The notes below the pieces were generated by a model that ran no database searches, had not been told where the DNA came from, and saw only the letters and a list, made by a program, of their open reading frames with translations. From positions 2,605,501 to 2,669,500 of the forward strand of contig NZ_AP027270.1 in the NCBI RefSeq assembly GCF_036322705.1: 64,000 nucleotides of DNA, read 5' to 3'. A program made the translations under genes and the position numbers. Below, one piece after another: positions 1-9,371 of the stretch. Position 1 is the stretch's first letter, and each line of letters opens with the position of its first letter. Source of the stretch: Maricaulis maris (lineage in GTDB: Bacteria > Pseudomonadota > Alphaproteobacteria > Caulobacterales > Maricaulaceae).

Positions 1-1291
1 CACTGGTATAGGCAAAGCCGGCATTGGTGGCTTCTTCCAGCGTGTAGATATTGCGCAGATCGACGAGAACCGGCGCTTTCATGGTCGACTTCAGCCGCTT
101 CATGTCAAGCGCCCGGAACTCGTTCCACTCGGTGATGATCACCAGAACATCGGCCCCTTCCGCACAAAAGTACGGGCCGGAAACGAATTCGACATTCGGG
201 AGGAGTTTCTCGGCTTCGACGGCGCCGGCGGGATCAAAGGCCCGCACGATGGCGCCGGCCTTTTGCAGGGCCGGGATGATCTCGAGGCTCGGGGCATCGC
301 GCATATCGTCGGTATTCGGCTTGAAGGTCACACCCAGCACAGCCACCGTCTTGCCCTTCACATCACCGCCACACGCCGCAATCACCTTGCTGGCCATGGC
401 CCGCTTGCGGGCATCATTGACCTCGACCACCGTCTCGATCAGGCGCAAGGGCGCATCGTATTCCTGGGCCGTGCGGGTCAGGGCGAGCGTATCCTTGGGG
501 AAACAGGAGCCACCATAGCCCGGTCCGGCATGCAGGAATTTGCCGCCGATCCGGTTGTCGAGGCCGACACCCTTGGCGACTTCCTGGACATTGGCGCCGA
601 CCTTTTCGCACAAATCCGCGATCTCGTTGATGAAGGTGATCTTCATCGCGAGGAAGGCGTTGGCCGCATACTTGATCAGTTCGGAGGTCCGACGTGACGT
701 GAACACGATGGGCGTTTCGTTGAGGAAAAGCGGACGGTAAAGCTCGTTCATCGCCGTCCGGGCGCGATCATCATCGGTCCCGACGACGACGCGGTCCGGC
801 CGCTTGAAGTCGTCGATAGCGGCGCCTTCGCGAAGGAATTCCGGGTTGGAGACAACGGCGAAGTCCGCGTCCGGACGGGTCTCGCGAATGATGCGCTCGA
901 CTTCGTCACCGGTTCCGACCGGGACGGTCGACTTGGTCACGACCACCGTGTAGCCGTCCATGACCTCAGCGATTTCCTTGGCGGCTGCATAGACGTAGCT
1001 GAGATCGGCAAAACCGTCGCCGCGTCGCGATGGTGTTCCGACCGCGATGAAGACCGCATCGGCGCCCTTGACCGCGTCTTCAAGGTCCTGGGTAAAGGAC
1101 AGGCGACCCTCGCGGACATTGCGCATCACCAGCATGTCGAGACCGGGTTCATAAATCGGTATGCCGCCGGAATTCAGGGTCTCGACCTTGTCGGCGTCCT
1201 TGTCGACACAGACAACCTCGTGCCCGAAATCAGCGAAACAAGCCCCTGACACCAGCCCGACATAGCCGATTCCGATCATCGCGACACGCAT
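1..1291 (-). CDS. ugd: UDP-glucose 6-dehydrogenase (3' end outside window)
   Basis: This enzyme oxidises UDP-glucose to UDP-glucuronate with two NAD+, supplying uronic acids for envelope polysaccharide. The protein opens MRVAMIGIGYVGLVSG, an N-terminal Rossmann dinucleotide fold, and carries the family catalytic loop GGSCFPKD with the nucleophilic cysteine at about residue 263. About 430 codons are visible and the family is about 430-440 residues, so only the last few residues and the stop lie left of the window. The ATG at 1291 is preceded by a GGGAG ribosome site. The substrate is made by galU at 2964 and the product can be used by the epimerase at 9349. Identification is by motif and length; the family is very distinctive. 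Confidence 0.95.
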   Translation of the reverse strand, partial: MRVAMIGIGYVGLVSGACFADFGHEVVCVDKDADKVETLNSGGIPIYEPGLDMLVMRNVREGRLSFTQDLEDAVKGADAVFIAVGTPSRRGDGFADLSYVYAAAKEIAEVMDGYTVVVTKSTVPVGTGDEVERIIRETRPDADFAVVSNPEFLREGAAIDDFKRPDRVVVGTDDDRARTAMNELYRPLFLNETPIVFTSRRTSELIKYAANAFLAMKITFINEIADLCEKVGANVQEVAKGVGLDNRIGGKFLHAGPGYGGSCFPKDTLALTRTAQEYDAPLRLIETVVEVNDARKRAMASKVIAACGGDVKGKTVAVLGVTFKPNTDDMRDAPSLEIIPALQKAGAIVRAFDPAGAVEAEKLLPNVEFVSGPYFCAEGADVLVIITEWNEFRALDMKRLKSTMKAPVLVDLRNIYTLEEATNAGFAYTS

Positions 1292-1484
1292 GGCAAAATA
1301 CTCCCGAATTCACTCGCATCGGTATCGCCGACGGTGCCGCTTGGTGCAAGGAGAGATTGCCGCGCCTCCGCGTCTTGTCGGGTTTTTCGCCGTCCTGCGC
1401 GCGCCCCGTTCTCGTTTTAACCGGTGGATCGATCGCAGGCTGCCCGCTCTACGCACCTGCAGAACCGCCGCCATGCCCTCGACA

Positions 1485-2834
1485 TCAGGACGCAGCGGCC
1501 GTTTCGATCGCGCTGCGCACATCATTGACAACAGACCGGATCAGGCGTTGCTCCCCTTCCGCCATGACCCGAATAACGGGTTCGGTTCCGGATGCCCGCA
1601 CCAGCAATCGCCCCGAGCTCCCGAGGCGGGTTTCCGCTTCGGCTATTGCGCTTCGAACCTGGTCCGTGTCCAGCGGTGCCTTGCCCTTGGCGACGCGAAC
1701 ATTCTCCAGCAATTGAGGGGCCGGCTTGAAGACATTGAGCAACTCGCTGGCCCGCTTGCCGCTCTCGCCCAAAACGCGCAGCACTTGAAGCGCGGCGATC
1801 AAGCCATCGCCTGTCGGCGCAAAGTCCGGCATCACAATATGACCGGACGCCTCTCCGCCGAGATTGATTCCGGTCTCGCGCATGCGCTCGGACACGTATC
1901 GATCACCAACCTGCGTTCGCTCCAGCGCAATACCCCGCCCGGCCAGATGGCGTTCCAATCCCAGATTCGACATGACGGTCGCCACAATGGCGGGGTGGCG
2001 CAGCTCGCCAGCATCCTGCCAATGGCCCGCCAGCAAGCCCAGAATCTGGTCGCCATCAATGACCCGGCCCCGCTCATCGCACAAAACGACACGGTCGCCA
2101 TCGCCGTCCAGGGCAATGCCGAGATCGGCGCGGAACTTCACGACTTCCTTTGACAGGCGCGCGGGGGCTGTTGACCCGCACTCTTCATTGACGTTGAAAC
2201 CATTGGGTTCGACCCCGATCGGGATGACATCAGCACCCAGCTCCCACAGCACCGTCGGCGCGACCTTGTAGCCGGCGCCATTCGCGCAATCGACGACCAA
2301 GCGGAGATTGGACAGGCGCTGGGATCGCGGGAAGGACGACTTCACGATTTCAACATAGCGAGCCTGGGCATCATCGACCCGCTTGGCACGCCCCAGATCG
2401 GCCGGGGCCGCGAGTTCTTCTGACAGAGACCCGTCCATCAAGGCCTCGATCTCGAGCTCGGTCCTGTCGTCCAGCTTGCGGCCGTTCGGACCGAACAACT
2501 TGATACCATTGTCATGATAGGGGTTGTGGGACGCCGTGATCATGACGCCGAGATCCGCGCGCAGGGACCGCGTCATCAGTGCGACGGCGGGCGTTGGCAG
2601 CGGGCCAAACTGGAAGACATCCATGCCGACAGAGGTGAACCCCGCCACAAGCGCGCTCTCGATCATATAGCCGGACAAGCGCGTATCCTTGCCGATCACG
2701 ACCGAGTGGCGCCCCGAGTGTCGGACGAAATATTTGCCCGCCGCCATGCCGAGGCGCAGCGCGGTTTCCGCCGTCATCGGAAAGCTGTTGGTCAGCCCCC
2801 GCACACCATCGGTACCGAAATATTTCTTGCCCAT
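1485..2834 (-). CDS. glmM: Phosphoglucosamine mutase
   Basis: GlmM converts glucosamine-6-phosphate to glucosamine-1-phosphate, the precursor of UDP-GlcNAc for peptidoglycan and lipid A. The 449-residue protein begins [17 protein letters not shown] and has the phosphoserine loop [11 protein letters not shown] with the phosphorylated serine at residue 102, followed by the metal loop DGDGDR and the sugar-binding GEASGH segment. Length matches the family. The open frame continues 23 codons upstream, but the ATG at 2834 begins exactly at the conserved N-terminus, so that start is used. It is divergent from galU (129 bp apart) and lies 193 bp upstream of ugd on the same strand; I see no recognisable signal in that 193 bp gap. 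Confidence 0.96.
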   Translation of the reverse strand: MGKKYFGTDGVRGLTNSFPMTAETALRLGMAAGKYFVRHSGRHSVVIGKDTRLSGYMIESALVAGFTSVGMDVFQFGPLPTPAVALMTRSLRADLGVMITASHNPYHDNGIKLFGPNGRKLDDRTELEIEALMDGSLSEELAAPADLGRAKRVDDAQARYVEIVKSSFPRSQRLSNLRLVVDCANGAGYKVAPTVLWELGADVIPIGVEPNGFNVNEECGSTAPARLSKEVVKFRADLGIALDGDGDRVVLCDERGRVIDGDQILGLLAGHWQDAGELRHPAIVATVMSNLGLERHLAGRGIALERTQVGDRYVSERMRETGINLGGEASGHIVMPDFAPTGDGLIAALQVLRVLGESGKRASELLNVFKPAPQLLENVRVAKGKAPLDTDQVRSAIAEAETRLGSSGRLLVRASGTEPVIRVMAEGEQRLIRSVVNDVRSAIETAAAS

Positions 2835-2963
2835 GCCGTCACCCGATCCGTCAATCTGATCCGGTATATAGGAAGGATCTGCTAAATCGAAGTGAACGGG
2901 CAAGCTGGACGATGCGGAAGTGATCGGCTACCCGTCTTGACCGATCAGCAGAGGGGCAATCAC

Positions 2964-3836
2964 ATGAAACGCGTTCGCAAAGCTGTACTGCCGGTCGCCG
3001 GATTCGGAACGCGGGTCCTTCCCGCAACCAAAACCATCCCCAAGGAAATGCTGCCGATTTTCGATCGCCCGGCAATCCAGTATGTGGTCGATGAAGCCCT
3101 TGCCGCGGGGATCGAACACTTCGTGTTCGTGACCGGCAGGAACAAAGGCGCCATCGAAGATTATTTCGATACCGCCTATGAGCTTGAAGCAAGCCTGGAG
3201 GCCAAGGGCAAGACCGAGATCCTCGCTGAAATCGCTGACACCAAGCCCGTGCCCGGCTCGATGAGTTTCGTCCGCCAGCAGGCACCGCTCGGCCTCGGCC
3301 ACGCCATCTGGTGCGCCCGCGACATTATTGGCGACGAGCCATTCGCCATTCTTTTGCCGGATGTCCTGATCCAGGCCGAGCCGAGCTGTCTCGCGCAGAT
3401 GATCGAGGTTTTCAACGAGACCGGCGGCAATGTGATCGCGGTCGAACAAGTCCCCGCCGACGAGGTCAACAAGTACGGAATTATTGATCCCGAATCGCGC
3501 GAGGGAAATCGCATCCGTATGCGCGGCATGGTCGAAAAGCCGACGATAGACGCCGCACCGTCAAATCTGTCGATTACTGGCCGCTACATCCTGCAGGGGG
3601 ACGTTTTCGAATACCTTGCTGATCAGGCCGCAGGCGCCGGTGGCGAGATTCAGCTGACCGATGCGATGGCTCGACTGATGGCGGACCAAGATTTCCATGC
3701 GGTGGAGTACGAAGGTACATCCTATGACTGCGGAAGCAAGCTCGGGTATCTTCGTGCCTCGGTCGCTTATGCCCTTTCTCATGATGAGCTTGGGGACGGT
3801 GCCAGCGAAATTGTCCGGTCCCTGCTGCCATCGTAA
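2964..3836 (+). CDS. galU: UTP--glucose-1-phosphate uridylyltransferase
   Basis: GalU makes UDP-glucose from UTP and glucose-1-phosphate. The 290-residue protein begins MKRVRKAVLPVAGFGTR and shows the nucleotidyltransferase signature GxGTRxLPxTKxIPKEMLP at residues 12-30, plus the VEKP segment typical of bacterial GalU. The open frame extends 24 codons upstream, but the ATG at 2964 follows an AGAGGGG ribosome site at 2950 and starts at the family N-terminus. It sits between glmM (divergent) and the galE remnant (convergent, 4 bp away), and feeds ugd and, formerly, galE. Confidence 0.95.
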   Translation: MKRVRKAVLPVAGFGTRVLPATKTIPKEMLPIFDRPAIQYVVDEALAAGIEHFVFVTGRNKGAIEDYFDTAYELEASLEAKGKTEILAEIADTKPVPGSMSFVRQQAPLGLGHAIWCARDIIGDEPFAILLPDVLIQAEPSCLAQMIEVFNETGGNVIAVEQVPADEVNKYGIIDPESREGNRIRMRGMVEKPTIDAAPSNLSITGRYILQGDVFEYLADQAAGAGGEIQLTDAMARLMADQDFHAVEYEGTSYDCGSKLGYLRASVAYALSHDELGDGASEIVRSLLPS

Positions 3837-3840
3837 CGCA

Positions 3841-4443
3841 TCAGATCTCGGATCCAGCGAGCCCCCAAGCGACCCGGTGAAACTCCCAGGCGTGGCGAAC
3901 AATGTCCTCAATGCCCGCGAATTGCGGTTCAAAATTCAAAAGCTCATGCGCCAGAGTGACATCCGCATAGAGCTCTGCCGGATCGCCGGCGCGGCGCGGA
4001 TACTCGTCGTAGGGCACCTTCATGCCGGTAACTTTCGCGACTGCCTCGAGTACTTCGCGCACGGTTACGCCCTGCCCAGTTCCAATATTACAGGCAAATC
4101 CACCGCTATGCGTCATTAGCCTGTCAAGCGCTGCCAGGTGCGCTGCGGCAAGGTCCATGACGTGGATATAGTCCCGCAAGCAGCTCCCGTCGCGTGTATC
4201 GTAATCGGTTCCGAACAATTTCATTGGACCGCCGATTCCCGCCGCCGCCTTTAAGGCGTTTGGAATAAGGTGGGTCTCCGGATCGTGTTCTTCACCGATT
4301 TCGCCATCTGGGCTAGCGCCAGCAGCGTTGAAATAACGAAGCGCCGCATATCGCAACCCCTCGGCCCTCGAAACATCAGCGAGCATTCGCTCGACCGCAA
4401 GCTTCGTTCGACCATACACATTGATTGTGACCTCCGACCTTCC
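3841..4443 (-). pseudogene. galE: galE remnant (UDP-glucose 4-epimerase), 5' part lost at an IS3-family element
   Basis: Reading on the minus strand, the segment resembles the C-terminal 60 per cent of a GalE-type short-chain epimerase. It starts just before the active-site block INVYGRTKLAVE (Y and K of YxxxK) and continues through LRYFNAAGASPDGEIGE, the substrate loop DYDTRDGSCLRDYIHVMDLA and the usual C-terminus. The N-terminal NAD-binding GxxGxxG half is missing: the frame runs directly into the inverted repeat of the IS at 4444. The lost half is not on the other side of the IS (5649-5874 does not encode it). The 212-codon open frame that starts inside the IS at 4479 is therefore an artefact. 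The gene is very unlikely to be active. Confidence 0.88.
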
Positions 4444-4453
4444 GGTCCCTCGT

Positions 4454-5353
4454 TTATTTCGAGAGTCTGAGCCTTTCATATTCCATGGTTTGAGGTGTGG
4501 CGAGCGTGCCGGGAGCGGAGCCCCCGGATAGCTCGAGCGACCGGCACGCTGCGGGCGTCAGCCCGCCCAGTGATGAGTGAGGCCGGTGGTGGTTGTAGTC
4601 ATGCCGCCATCGCGCCAGCGCCTTGCGGGCGTGGGCGAGGCTGTCGAAGACCTCCTCATTGAGGCATTCGTCCCTCAGCTTGCCGTTGAACGACTCCACG
4701 AAGCCGTTCTGCTGGGGCTTGCCCGGCGCGATATAGTGCCAGGCGATGCCGGTCTGGTTTTGCCATTCCAGGATCGCCCGGCTGGTCAGTTCCGTGCCGT
4801 TGTCAGACACGATGGTTTCCGGCTTGCCATAGAGCCGGATGCAACGATCCAGCTCGCGCACCACGCGTGCACCTGACAGCGATGTATCTGCCACCAGGGC
4901 CAGGCATTCGCGCGTATGGTCATCGATCACATTGAGCATGCGGAAGCGACGGGCTGCACCGAACACGTCCGCCACGAAGTCCAGGCTCCAGCGCTTGGTA
5001 GGCCCGGCGGGAACCGGCATCGGCTCTCGCGTCCCCGTGGCCCGCTTGCGCCCACGGCGGCGCTTCACCGCCAAGCCTTCTTCCTTGTAGAGCCGCCGCA
5101 GCTTCTTGTGGTTCATGGTGAGGCCTTCACGTTCCAGCATCAGCCCGATCCGCCGATAGCCGAAGCGCCGACGCACCGCCGCGATCTCACGCATGCGCGC
5201 ACGCACCTGCGGATTATCCGGTGTCGCTTCTCGTCGCACCGTCTTCGGATCGACGCTGACCAGACGGCAGGCCCGGCGCTGGGATATCTCGTAGCTCTCG
5301 ATCACCTGCAGCGCAGCGTCCCGCTTCATCCAGGGCGTCGTCAAGGCTTTCCC
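4454..5353 (-). CDS. IS3-family transposase, orfB (integrase catalytic part)
   Basis: This frame encodes the DDE integrase core: an HTH-like N-terminal part ([16 protein letters not shown]), then [10 protein letters not shown] with the first aspartate, [10 protein letters not shown] with the second, and [10 protein letters not shown]-type sequence ([17 protein letters not shown]) with the glutamate, ending in the [12 protein letters not shown] block typical of IS3 orfB. The frame has no good start of its own. It is most likely translated as an OrfAB fusion by -1 frameshifting at the GGGAAAG heptamer (5353-5347), where orfA reads G GGA AAG and orfB reads GGG AAA. The upstream extension of the frame to 5524 is a shadow of orfA. 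Confidence 0.93.
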   Translation of the reverse strand, partial: GKALTTPWMKRDAALQVIESYEISQRRACRLVSVDPKTVRREATPDNPQVRARMREIAAVRRRFGYRRIGLMLEREGLTMNHKKLRRLYKEEGLAVKRRRGRKRATGTREPMPVPAGPTKRWSLDFVADVFGAARRFRMLNVIDDHTRECLALVADTSLSGARVVRELDRCIRLYGKPETIVSDNGTELTSRAILEWQNQTGIAWHYIAPGKPQQNGFVESFNGKLRDECLNEEVFDSLAHARKALARWRHDYNHHRPHSSLGGLTPAACRSLELSGGSAPGTLATPQTMEYERLRLSK

Positions 5354-5604
5354 AGCAGGTCTTTCAGGATCGAGTTGTCCAGCATACTGTCCGCCAGCAG
5401 CTTCTTGAGCCGCGTGTTCTCGGTCTCGAGCACCTTCAGCCGACGGGCGTCGGACACGTCCATCCCGCCGAACTTGGCCTTCCACTTGTAAAACGTCGCC
5501 GAGCTGACACCGTGACGCCGGCACACCTCCACCGTCGCCATGCCGCGCTCCTGTTCCGCCAGGATCGCAATGATCTGTTCTTCCGAAAATTTGCTCTTGC
5601 GCAT
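5341..5604 (-). CDS. IS3-family transposase, orfA (HTH part)
   Basis: An 87-residue helix-turn-helix protein ([21 protein letters not shown]...) with the [16 protein letters not shown] recognition helix and a leucine-rich C-terminal coiled segment, as usual for IS3-family OrfA, which binds the IS ends and multimerises. It ends a few codons past the GGGAAAG slippery heptamer, so that a -1 shift joins it to orfB. Both frames look intact, so the element could be active. Confidence 0.93.
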   Translation of the reverse strand: MRKSKFSEEQIIAILAEQERGMATVEVCRRHGVSSATFYKWKAKFGGMDVSDARRLKVLETENTRLKKLLADSMLDNSILKDLLGKP

Positions 5605-5874
5605 CGTCTGTCTCCCATACGACAGACTCTCAATTCAAATGCGGGACCAAACAGGGCTCAGGTCACTCCCAATTGACGAGGTGCATAGCGTTTCCGTATG
5701 AATAAGCAACGGTCCGGTCGACTTTTCCGGAGTGGGAATGGAAAAAATTCATACGCGTGTCGAGCATGATTTCGACAGACCTGCGTCAGAATCCCGCTTT
5801 CCGCAGCCACGCTGCTTCTCAATGAAGCGATAGCGCAATACGGTCCCGCTAGAGTTCAAGCGGAGGAAACTGGC

Positions 5875-6750
5875 GTGAAAGGTATTGTGCTTGCGGGAGG
5901 TAGCGGGACGCGCTTGGGACCGCTGACTGTCTCCACTTCGAAACAGCTACTTCCAGTCTACGACAAGCCCATGATCTACTACCCGCTTTCCGCTTTGATG
6001 CTAGCAGGAATCCGGCAAGTGGAGATCATCACCACGCCGCGGGATGAGGCGGATTTCCGGAAGCTGCTCGGCGATGGATCACAGCTTGGAATGAAGCTGA
6101 GCTACGTCGTCCAGACTGCACCACGCGGCATCGCCGACGCTTTCATCCTGTGCCGAGATTTCATTGGCGACTCCCCGGTAACCTTGATCCTGGGCGATAA
6201 CTTGTTCTACGGACATGGCCTGTCCGAGCTTCTTCACCAATCCGTCTCCGGCTCGATTGCTGGCGCGACGATCTTCTCGTATCACGTTAACAATCCCCGG
6301 AGATATGGCGTTGTTTCCGTTGACAAATCCGGACGAGCAACCGCGCTGGTCGAGAAACCACAAATGCCCAAGTCGAACCTCGCTGTGACCGGCTTGTATG
6401 TCTATGACAACACTGTTGTTGACCGTGTCCGGGTACTTTCGCCTTCCGCGCGCAACGAACTTGAAATCACGGACCTCAACAAGCTCTACCTTCAGGATGG
6501 ATCCCTGCGGGTGGTTCCGCTTGGGCGCGGCGTCGCCTGGCTTGACACCGGTACGGCTCAGTCCCTGCTCGAGGCCTCGGAATTCGTACGCTCGCTGCAG
6601 CGTCGACAAGGTCTGCAGATAGCCTGCATTGAGGAAATCGCCTACCGCCAAGGCTGGATCGGTAGCGCCGACCTCGATCGCGCTGCCAAGAGTTTTGAAT
6701 CATGTGACTACGGTAAGTATCTTGATCGCCTTCCGAGAGTCTCGGAGTGA
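5875..6750 (+). CDS. rmlA: Glucose-1-phosphate thymidylyltransferase
   Basis: First step of dTDP-L-rhamnose synthesis: dTTP plus glucose-1-phosphate gives dTDP-glucose. The 291-residue protein has the nucleotide-binding signature LAGGSGTRLGPLT (a glycine where many homologues have tyrosine), SKQLLPVYDKPMIYYPLS, and the GDNLFYG catalytic segment. The start is a GTG at 5875 preceded by a strong GGAGG at 5862. It is the first gene of rmlACBD, 226 bp downstream of the IS end, so the operon promoter presumably lies in 5649-5874; I could not pick a convincing -35/-10 pair there. Confidence 0.95.
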   Translation: MKGIVLAGGSGTRLGPLTVSTSKQLLPVYDKPMIYYPLSALMLAGIRQVEIITTPRDEADFRKLLGDGSQLGMKLSYVVQTAPRGIADAFILCRDFIGDSPVTLILGDNLFYGHGLSELLHQSVSGSIAGATIFSYHVNNPRRYGVVSVDKSGRATALVEKPQMPKSNLAVTGLYVYDNTVVDRVRVLSPSARNELEITDLNKLYLQDGSLRVVPLGRGVAWLDTGTAQSLLEASEFVRSLQRRQGLQIACIEEIAYRQGWIGSADLDRAAKSFESCDYGKYLDRLPRVSE

Positions 6751-6802
6751 TTGAGCGACAACTCCTGCCGCAATCCCGAAAGAGCGTGAGAGATCGAGCA
6801 CC

Positions 6803-7405
6803 ATGCCCAATACCGGCTTCGACATCACCGAACTCGGCCTCGCCGATGCGAAGCTCGTCCGCGGGCCAAAATTCGATGATGACCGCGGATACTTCGCAGT
6901 CACAGCAAATGACGAGGCTTTCGAGGCGCTTGGGATCGGACGCCGCTTCACTCAGGACAATCAGTCCTTCTCGCACACCGCCGGGACAGTGCGGGGTCTT
7001 CACTACCAGTTGCCGCCCTTTGCCCAGGCAAAGCTTGTGCGGGTTTTGACTGGCAGCATTCGCGACGTAATAGTCGACGCTCGTATCGGCTCGCCCACCT
7101 TCGGCGAACATGTCTCCGTGACATTGTCCGCGGAGAGCGGCCAACAAGTCTACGTTCCACGAGGTTTTCTGCACGGTTTTATGACTCTGGAACCCGACAC
7201 CATGGTGCTCTACAAGGTCGATAATGCCTTTGCGCAAGGCCATGATAGAAGCGTGCAGTGGAACGATCCCGATCTGGCGATCCAGTGGCCTGAGGTAGGA
7301 GGCAGCCCCACACTGTCAGAGAAAGACCGGCACGCGGCACGCTGGGCCGACCTCGGCGAGCCGTTCACATACGGTGAGACTGAATTGGATTGCGCTCAAC
7401 GATGA
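6803..7405 (+). CDS. rmlC: dTDP-4-dehydrorhamnose 3,5-epimerase
   Basis: Third enzyme of the dTDP-L-rhamnose pathway. A 200-residue cupin protein with QDNQSFSHTAGTVRGLHYQ (catalytic histidine at residue 67) and the PRGFLHGF motif that precedes the catalytic tyrosine region (MVLYKV). The ATG at 6803 lies 52 bp after rmlA; the ribosome site is weak, suggesting translation after rmlA. Its TGA overlaps the rmlB start as ATGA. Confidence 0.95.
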   Translation: MPNTGFDITELGLADAKLVRGPKFDDDRGYFAVTANDEAFEALGIGRRFTQDNQSFSHTAGTVRGLHYQLPPFAQAKLVRVLTGSIRDVIVDARIGSPTFGEHVSVTLSAESGQQVYVPRGFLHGFMTLEPDTMVLYKVDNAFAQGHDRSVQWNDPDLAIQWPEVGGSPTLSEKDRHAARWADLGEPFTYGETELDCAQR

Positions 7406-8463
7406 AACTTCTGATCACCGGAGGCTGCGGCTTCATCGGCTCTGCCGTAGTACGCTTGGCTTTGGCGCGCGGGCACGAGGTGTTCAATCTGGATGCCCTT
7501 ACCTACGCCGCCAATCCGGCCAATCTGTCCGGCGTTGCCGATCTGCCGGCCTACACCTTTGCAAAAGTCGACCTGCGTGACGCGGCGGCAACCGCCGATG
7601 CGGTGCGGCAGGCACGGCCGGATGCCGTCCTGCACCTTGCGGCAGAAACCCATGTCGACCGCTCGATCGACGGGCCCTTGGCGTTCATTGAAACCAATGT
7701 TGCCGGCACCGCAAACTTGCTGCAGGCCGCCCGTGCGTACCGGGACAGCCTGCCCGTTCAGAAACAGGGTGACTTTCGCTTTGTGCACGTGTCGACCGAT
7801 GAGGTCTATGGCGCGCTGGGCGCTGAAGGTCTCTTCACCGAGACATCGGCCTACCGGCCCAACTCGCCCTATGCCGCGTCAAAGGCCTCCTCGGACATGC
7901 TCGTGCGGGCATGGGGCAAGACCTATGATCTGCCCGTCCTGATCACCAATTGCTCCAACAATTACGGTCCCCGCCAATTCCCCGAAAAGCTGATCCCGAT
8001 GGTGATCCTGTCCGCCTTGCGCGGGGTAAGCATCCCGGTTTACGGCGCCGGCGAAAACGTAAGGGACTGGTTGTTCGTGGAGGATCATGCCGAGGCGCTG
8101 CTCGCAGTACTGGAAGAAGGGCGGCCCGGCGAGGTCTACAATATCGGCGGCGACGCCGAGTGCCGGAACATCGACCTCGTCGCGCGCCTGTGTGCCTTGC
8201 TGGATACGGCACGCCCGGCAACCCGGCCGTACGCGGAGCAGATCGCCTTCGTGACCGACCGGCCGGGACATGATTTCCGCTATGCGATCGATGCCGGAAA
8301 GATCCAGACCGAACTTGGCTGGAGACCGTCAACCGCCCTTGATGTTGGCCTCGCCAGGACTGTGCGATGGTATCTCGACAATGAAGCGTGGTGGCGCCCG
8401 ATCCTGGACGGCCGATACGGGCAGGAACGTCTCGGGACACGGCTTTCGATCCCGCCGGTATGA
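7402..8463 (+). CDS. rmlB: dTDP-glucose 4,6-dehydratase
   Basis: Second enzyme of the pathway, an extended short-chain dehydrogenase. The 353-residue protein begins MKLLITGGCGFIGS (NAD-binding GxxGxxG) and carries the AETHVDRSI segment, HVSTDEVYG (with the Thr-Asp-Glu catalytic group) and YAASKAS with Y157/K161. A TTG four codons upstream is also in frame, but the ATG at 7402 forms the ATGA overlap with rmlC and fits the conserved N-terminus. Confidence 0.95.
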   Translation: MKLLITGGCGFIGSAVVRLALARGHEVFNLDALTYAANPANLSGVADLPAYTFAKVDLRDAAATADAVRQARPDAVLHLAAETHVDRSIDGPLAFIETNVAGTANLLQAARAYRDSLPVQKQGDFRFVHVSTDEVYGALGAEGLFTETSAYRPNSPYAASKASSDMLVRAWGKTYDLPVLITNCSNNYGPRQFPEKLIPMVILSALRGVSIPVYGAGENVRDWLFVEDHAEALLAVLEEGRPGEVYNIGGDAECRNIDLVARLCALLDTARPATRPYAEQIAFVTDRPGHDFRYAIDAGKIQTELGWRPSTALDVGLARTVRWYLDNEAWWRPILDGRYGQERLGTRLSIPPV

Positions 8464-9371
8464 CGGTGCGCCGCCTCCTCGTCTTCGGTCGATCGGGACA
8501 ACTCGCCACGGCCCTGGGCCGACTTGCGGATCCGGCGATCTGGGACATTGCCCTGGTCGACCGCACGATGGTCGATTTCTCGGAGCCCCGACAGGCCTTG
8601 TCCGCCCTTCGGCAGCAGCCGGATTTCGATGTCGCTATCAATGCTGTGGCTTGCAATGATGTCGACGGCGCCGAGACCGACGCGCGGGACGCTCAGACAG
8701 TCAATTGCGAGACCCCCGGCTTGCTCGCCGAGCACTGCGCCGCGACAGGCCGCCCCTTCCTGCATGTCTCGACCGACTTCGTTTTCCGCGGCCGACCGGG
8801 CGGCGGTTACGTGGAGACCGATACACCACACCCCCTGAACGCCTACGGGCGCAGCAAACTCGCGGGCGAGCGCCGGGTCCTCGACGCCGGAACGCGGCAC
8901 GCGGTATTCCGGACGGCCTGGGTTTATAGTGCTGACCGCCGAAACTTTGTCACAGCGATGCTGGACCTTGTCGGCAGACAGGAGCGCGTTCGGGTTGTCG
9001 CGGACCAGATCGGTAATCCGACCTTCGCCGACGATCTCGCCCTGGCACTGCTGAAAGCCGCCGGCGTTCTGGACCGAAGCGAGGCGAAGGGCGGATTGTT
9101 TCACCTCGCCGGCACCGGACAGACCAGCCGCAGTGCGTTGGCCGAGCGGGTTTTTGAGCTTGCGGCTCCGCTACTTGGGAACGGCCCGGCGGTTGAACCG
9201 ATTACGTCAGATGACTGGCCGACGCCGGCAGTCCGTCCCACCGATGCGAGCCTGCGATCTGACAGCTTTGCCACGACCTTTTCGCATCAGATGCCGCACT
9301 GGGAGACCTCCCTGCCGACTGCGGTCCATGCCTGGTGCCGCAACGCGCTCAGCGCGCGCGCCAAACCTTGA
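8460..9371 (+). CDS. rmlD: dTDP-4-dehydrorhamnose reductase
   Basis: Last step to dTDP-L-rhamnose. The 303-residue protein starts MTVRRLLVFGRSGQLATAL (NADPH-binding GxxGQL), with HVSTDFVFRG and NAYGRSKLAGE, the YxxxK active site. The ATG at 8460 overlaps the rmlB stop as ATGA; the longer frame from 8388 lies inside rmlB. The segment VACNDVDGAE replaces the usual AYTAVDKAE, a divergent but aligned stretch. Its 3' end overlaps the 3' end of the converging epimerase gene by 23 bp. Confidence 0.93.
   Translation: MTVRRLLVFGRSGQLATALGRLADPAIWDIALVDRTMVDFSEPRQALSALRQQPDFDVAINAVACNDVDGAETDARDAQTVNCETPGLLAEHCAATGRPFLHVSTDFVFRGRPGGGYVETDTPHPLNAYGRSKLAGERRVLDAGTRHAVFRTAWVYSADRRNFVTAMLDLVGRQERVRVVADQIGNPTFADDLALALLKAAGVLDRSEAKGGLFHLAGTGQTSRSALAERVFELAAPLLGNGPAVEPITSDDWPTPAVRPTDASLRSDSFATTFSHQMPHWETSLPTAVHAWCRNALSARAKP

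Larger units (their letters stand above)
4444..5648 (-). mobile_element. IS3-family insertion sequence
   Basis: About 1.2 kb carrying an orfA/orfB transposase pair in minus orientation. Imperfect terminal inverted repeats are visible: GGTCCC...TTT...GAGAGTCTG at 4444-4469, with its counterpart as reverse complement at 5623-5648 (GGTCCC outermost, GAGAGTCTG innermost shared). No matching 3-4 bp direct repeat flanks these ends (TCC on the left, AAA on the right), consistent with loss of adjacent DNA including the 5' half of galE. The exact outer ends are inferred from repeat pairing and could be off by a few bases. Confidence 0.88.

Noticed and set aside
4444-4479. Start of the galE remnant taken as the ATG at 4479
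   Set aside because: That ATG and the next twelve codons lie inside the IS3 inverted repeat and end; they show no epimerase homology.
5758-5777. TGTCGA...TCGACA dyad upstream of rmlA as an operator
   Set aside because: Six-base arms with an eight-base spacer are expected by chance at this GC content and no supporting promoter is clear.
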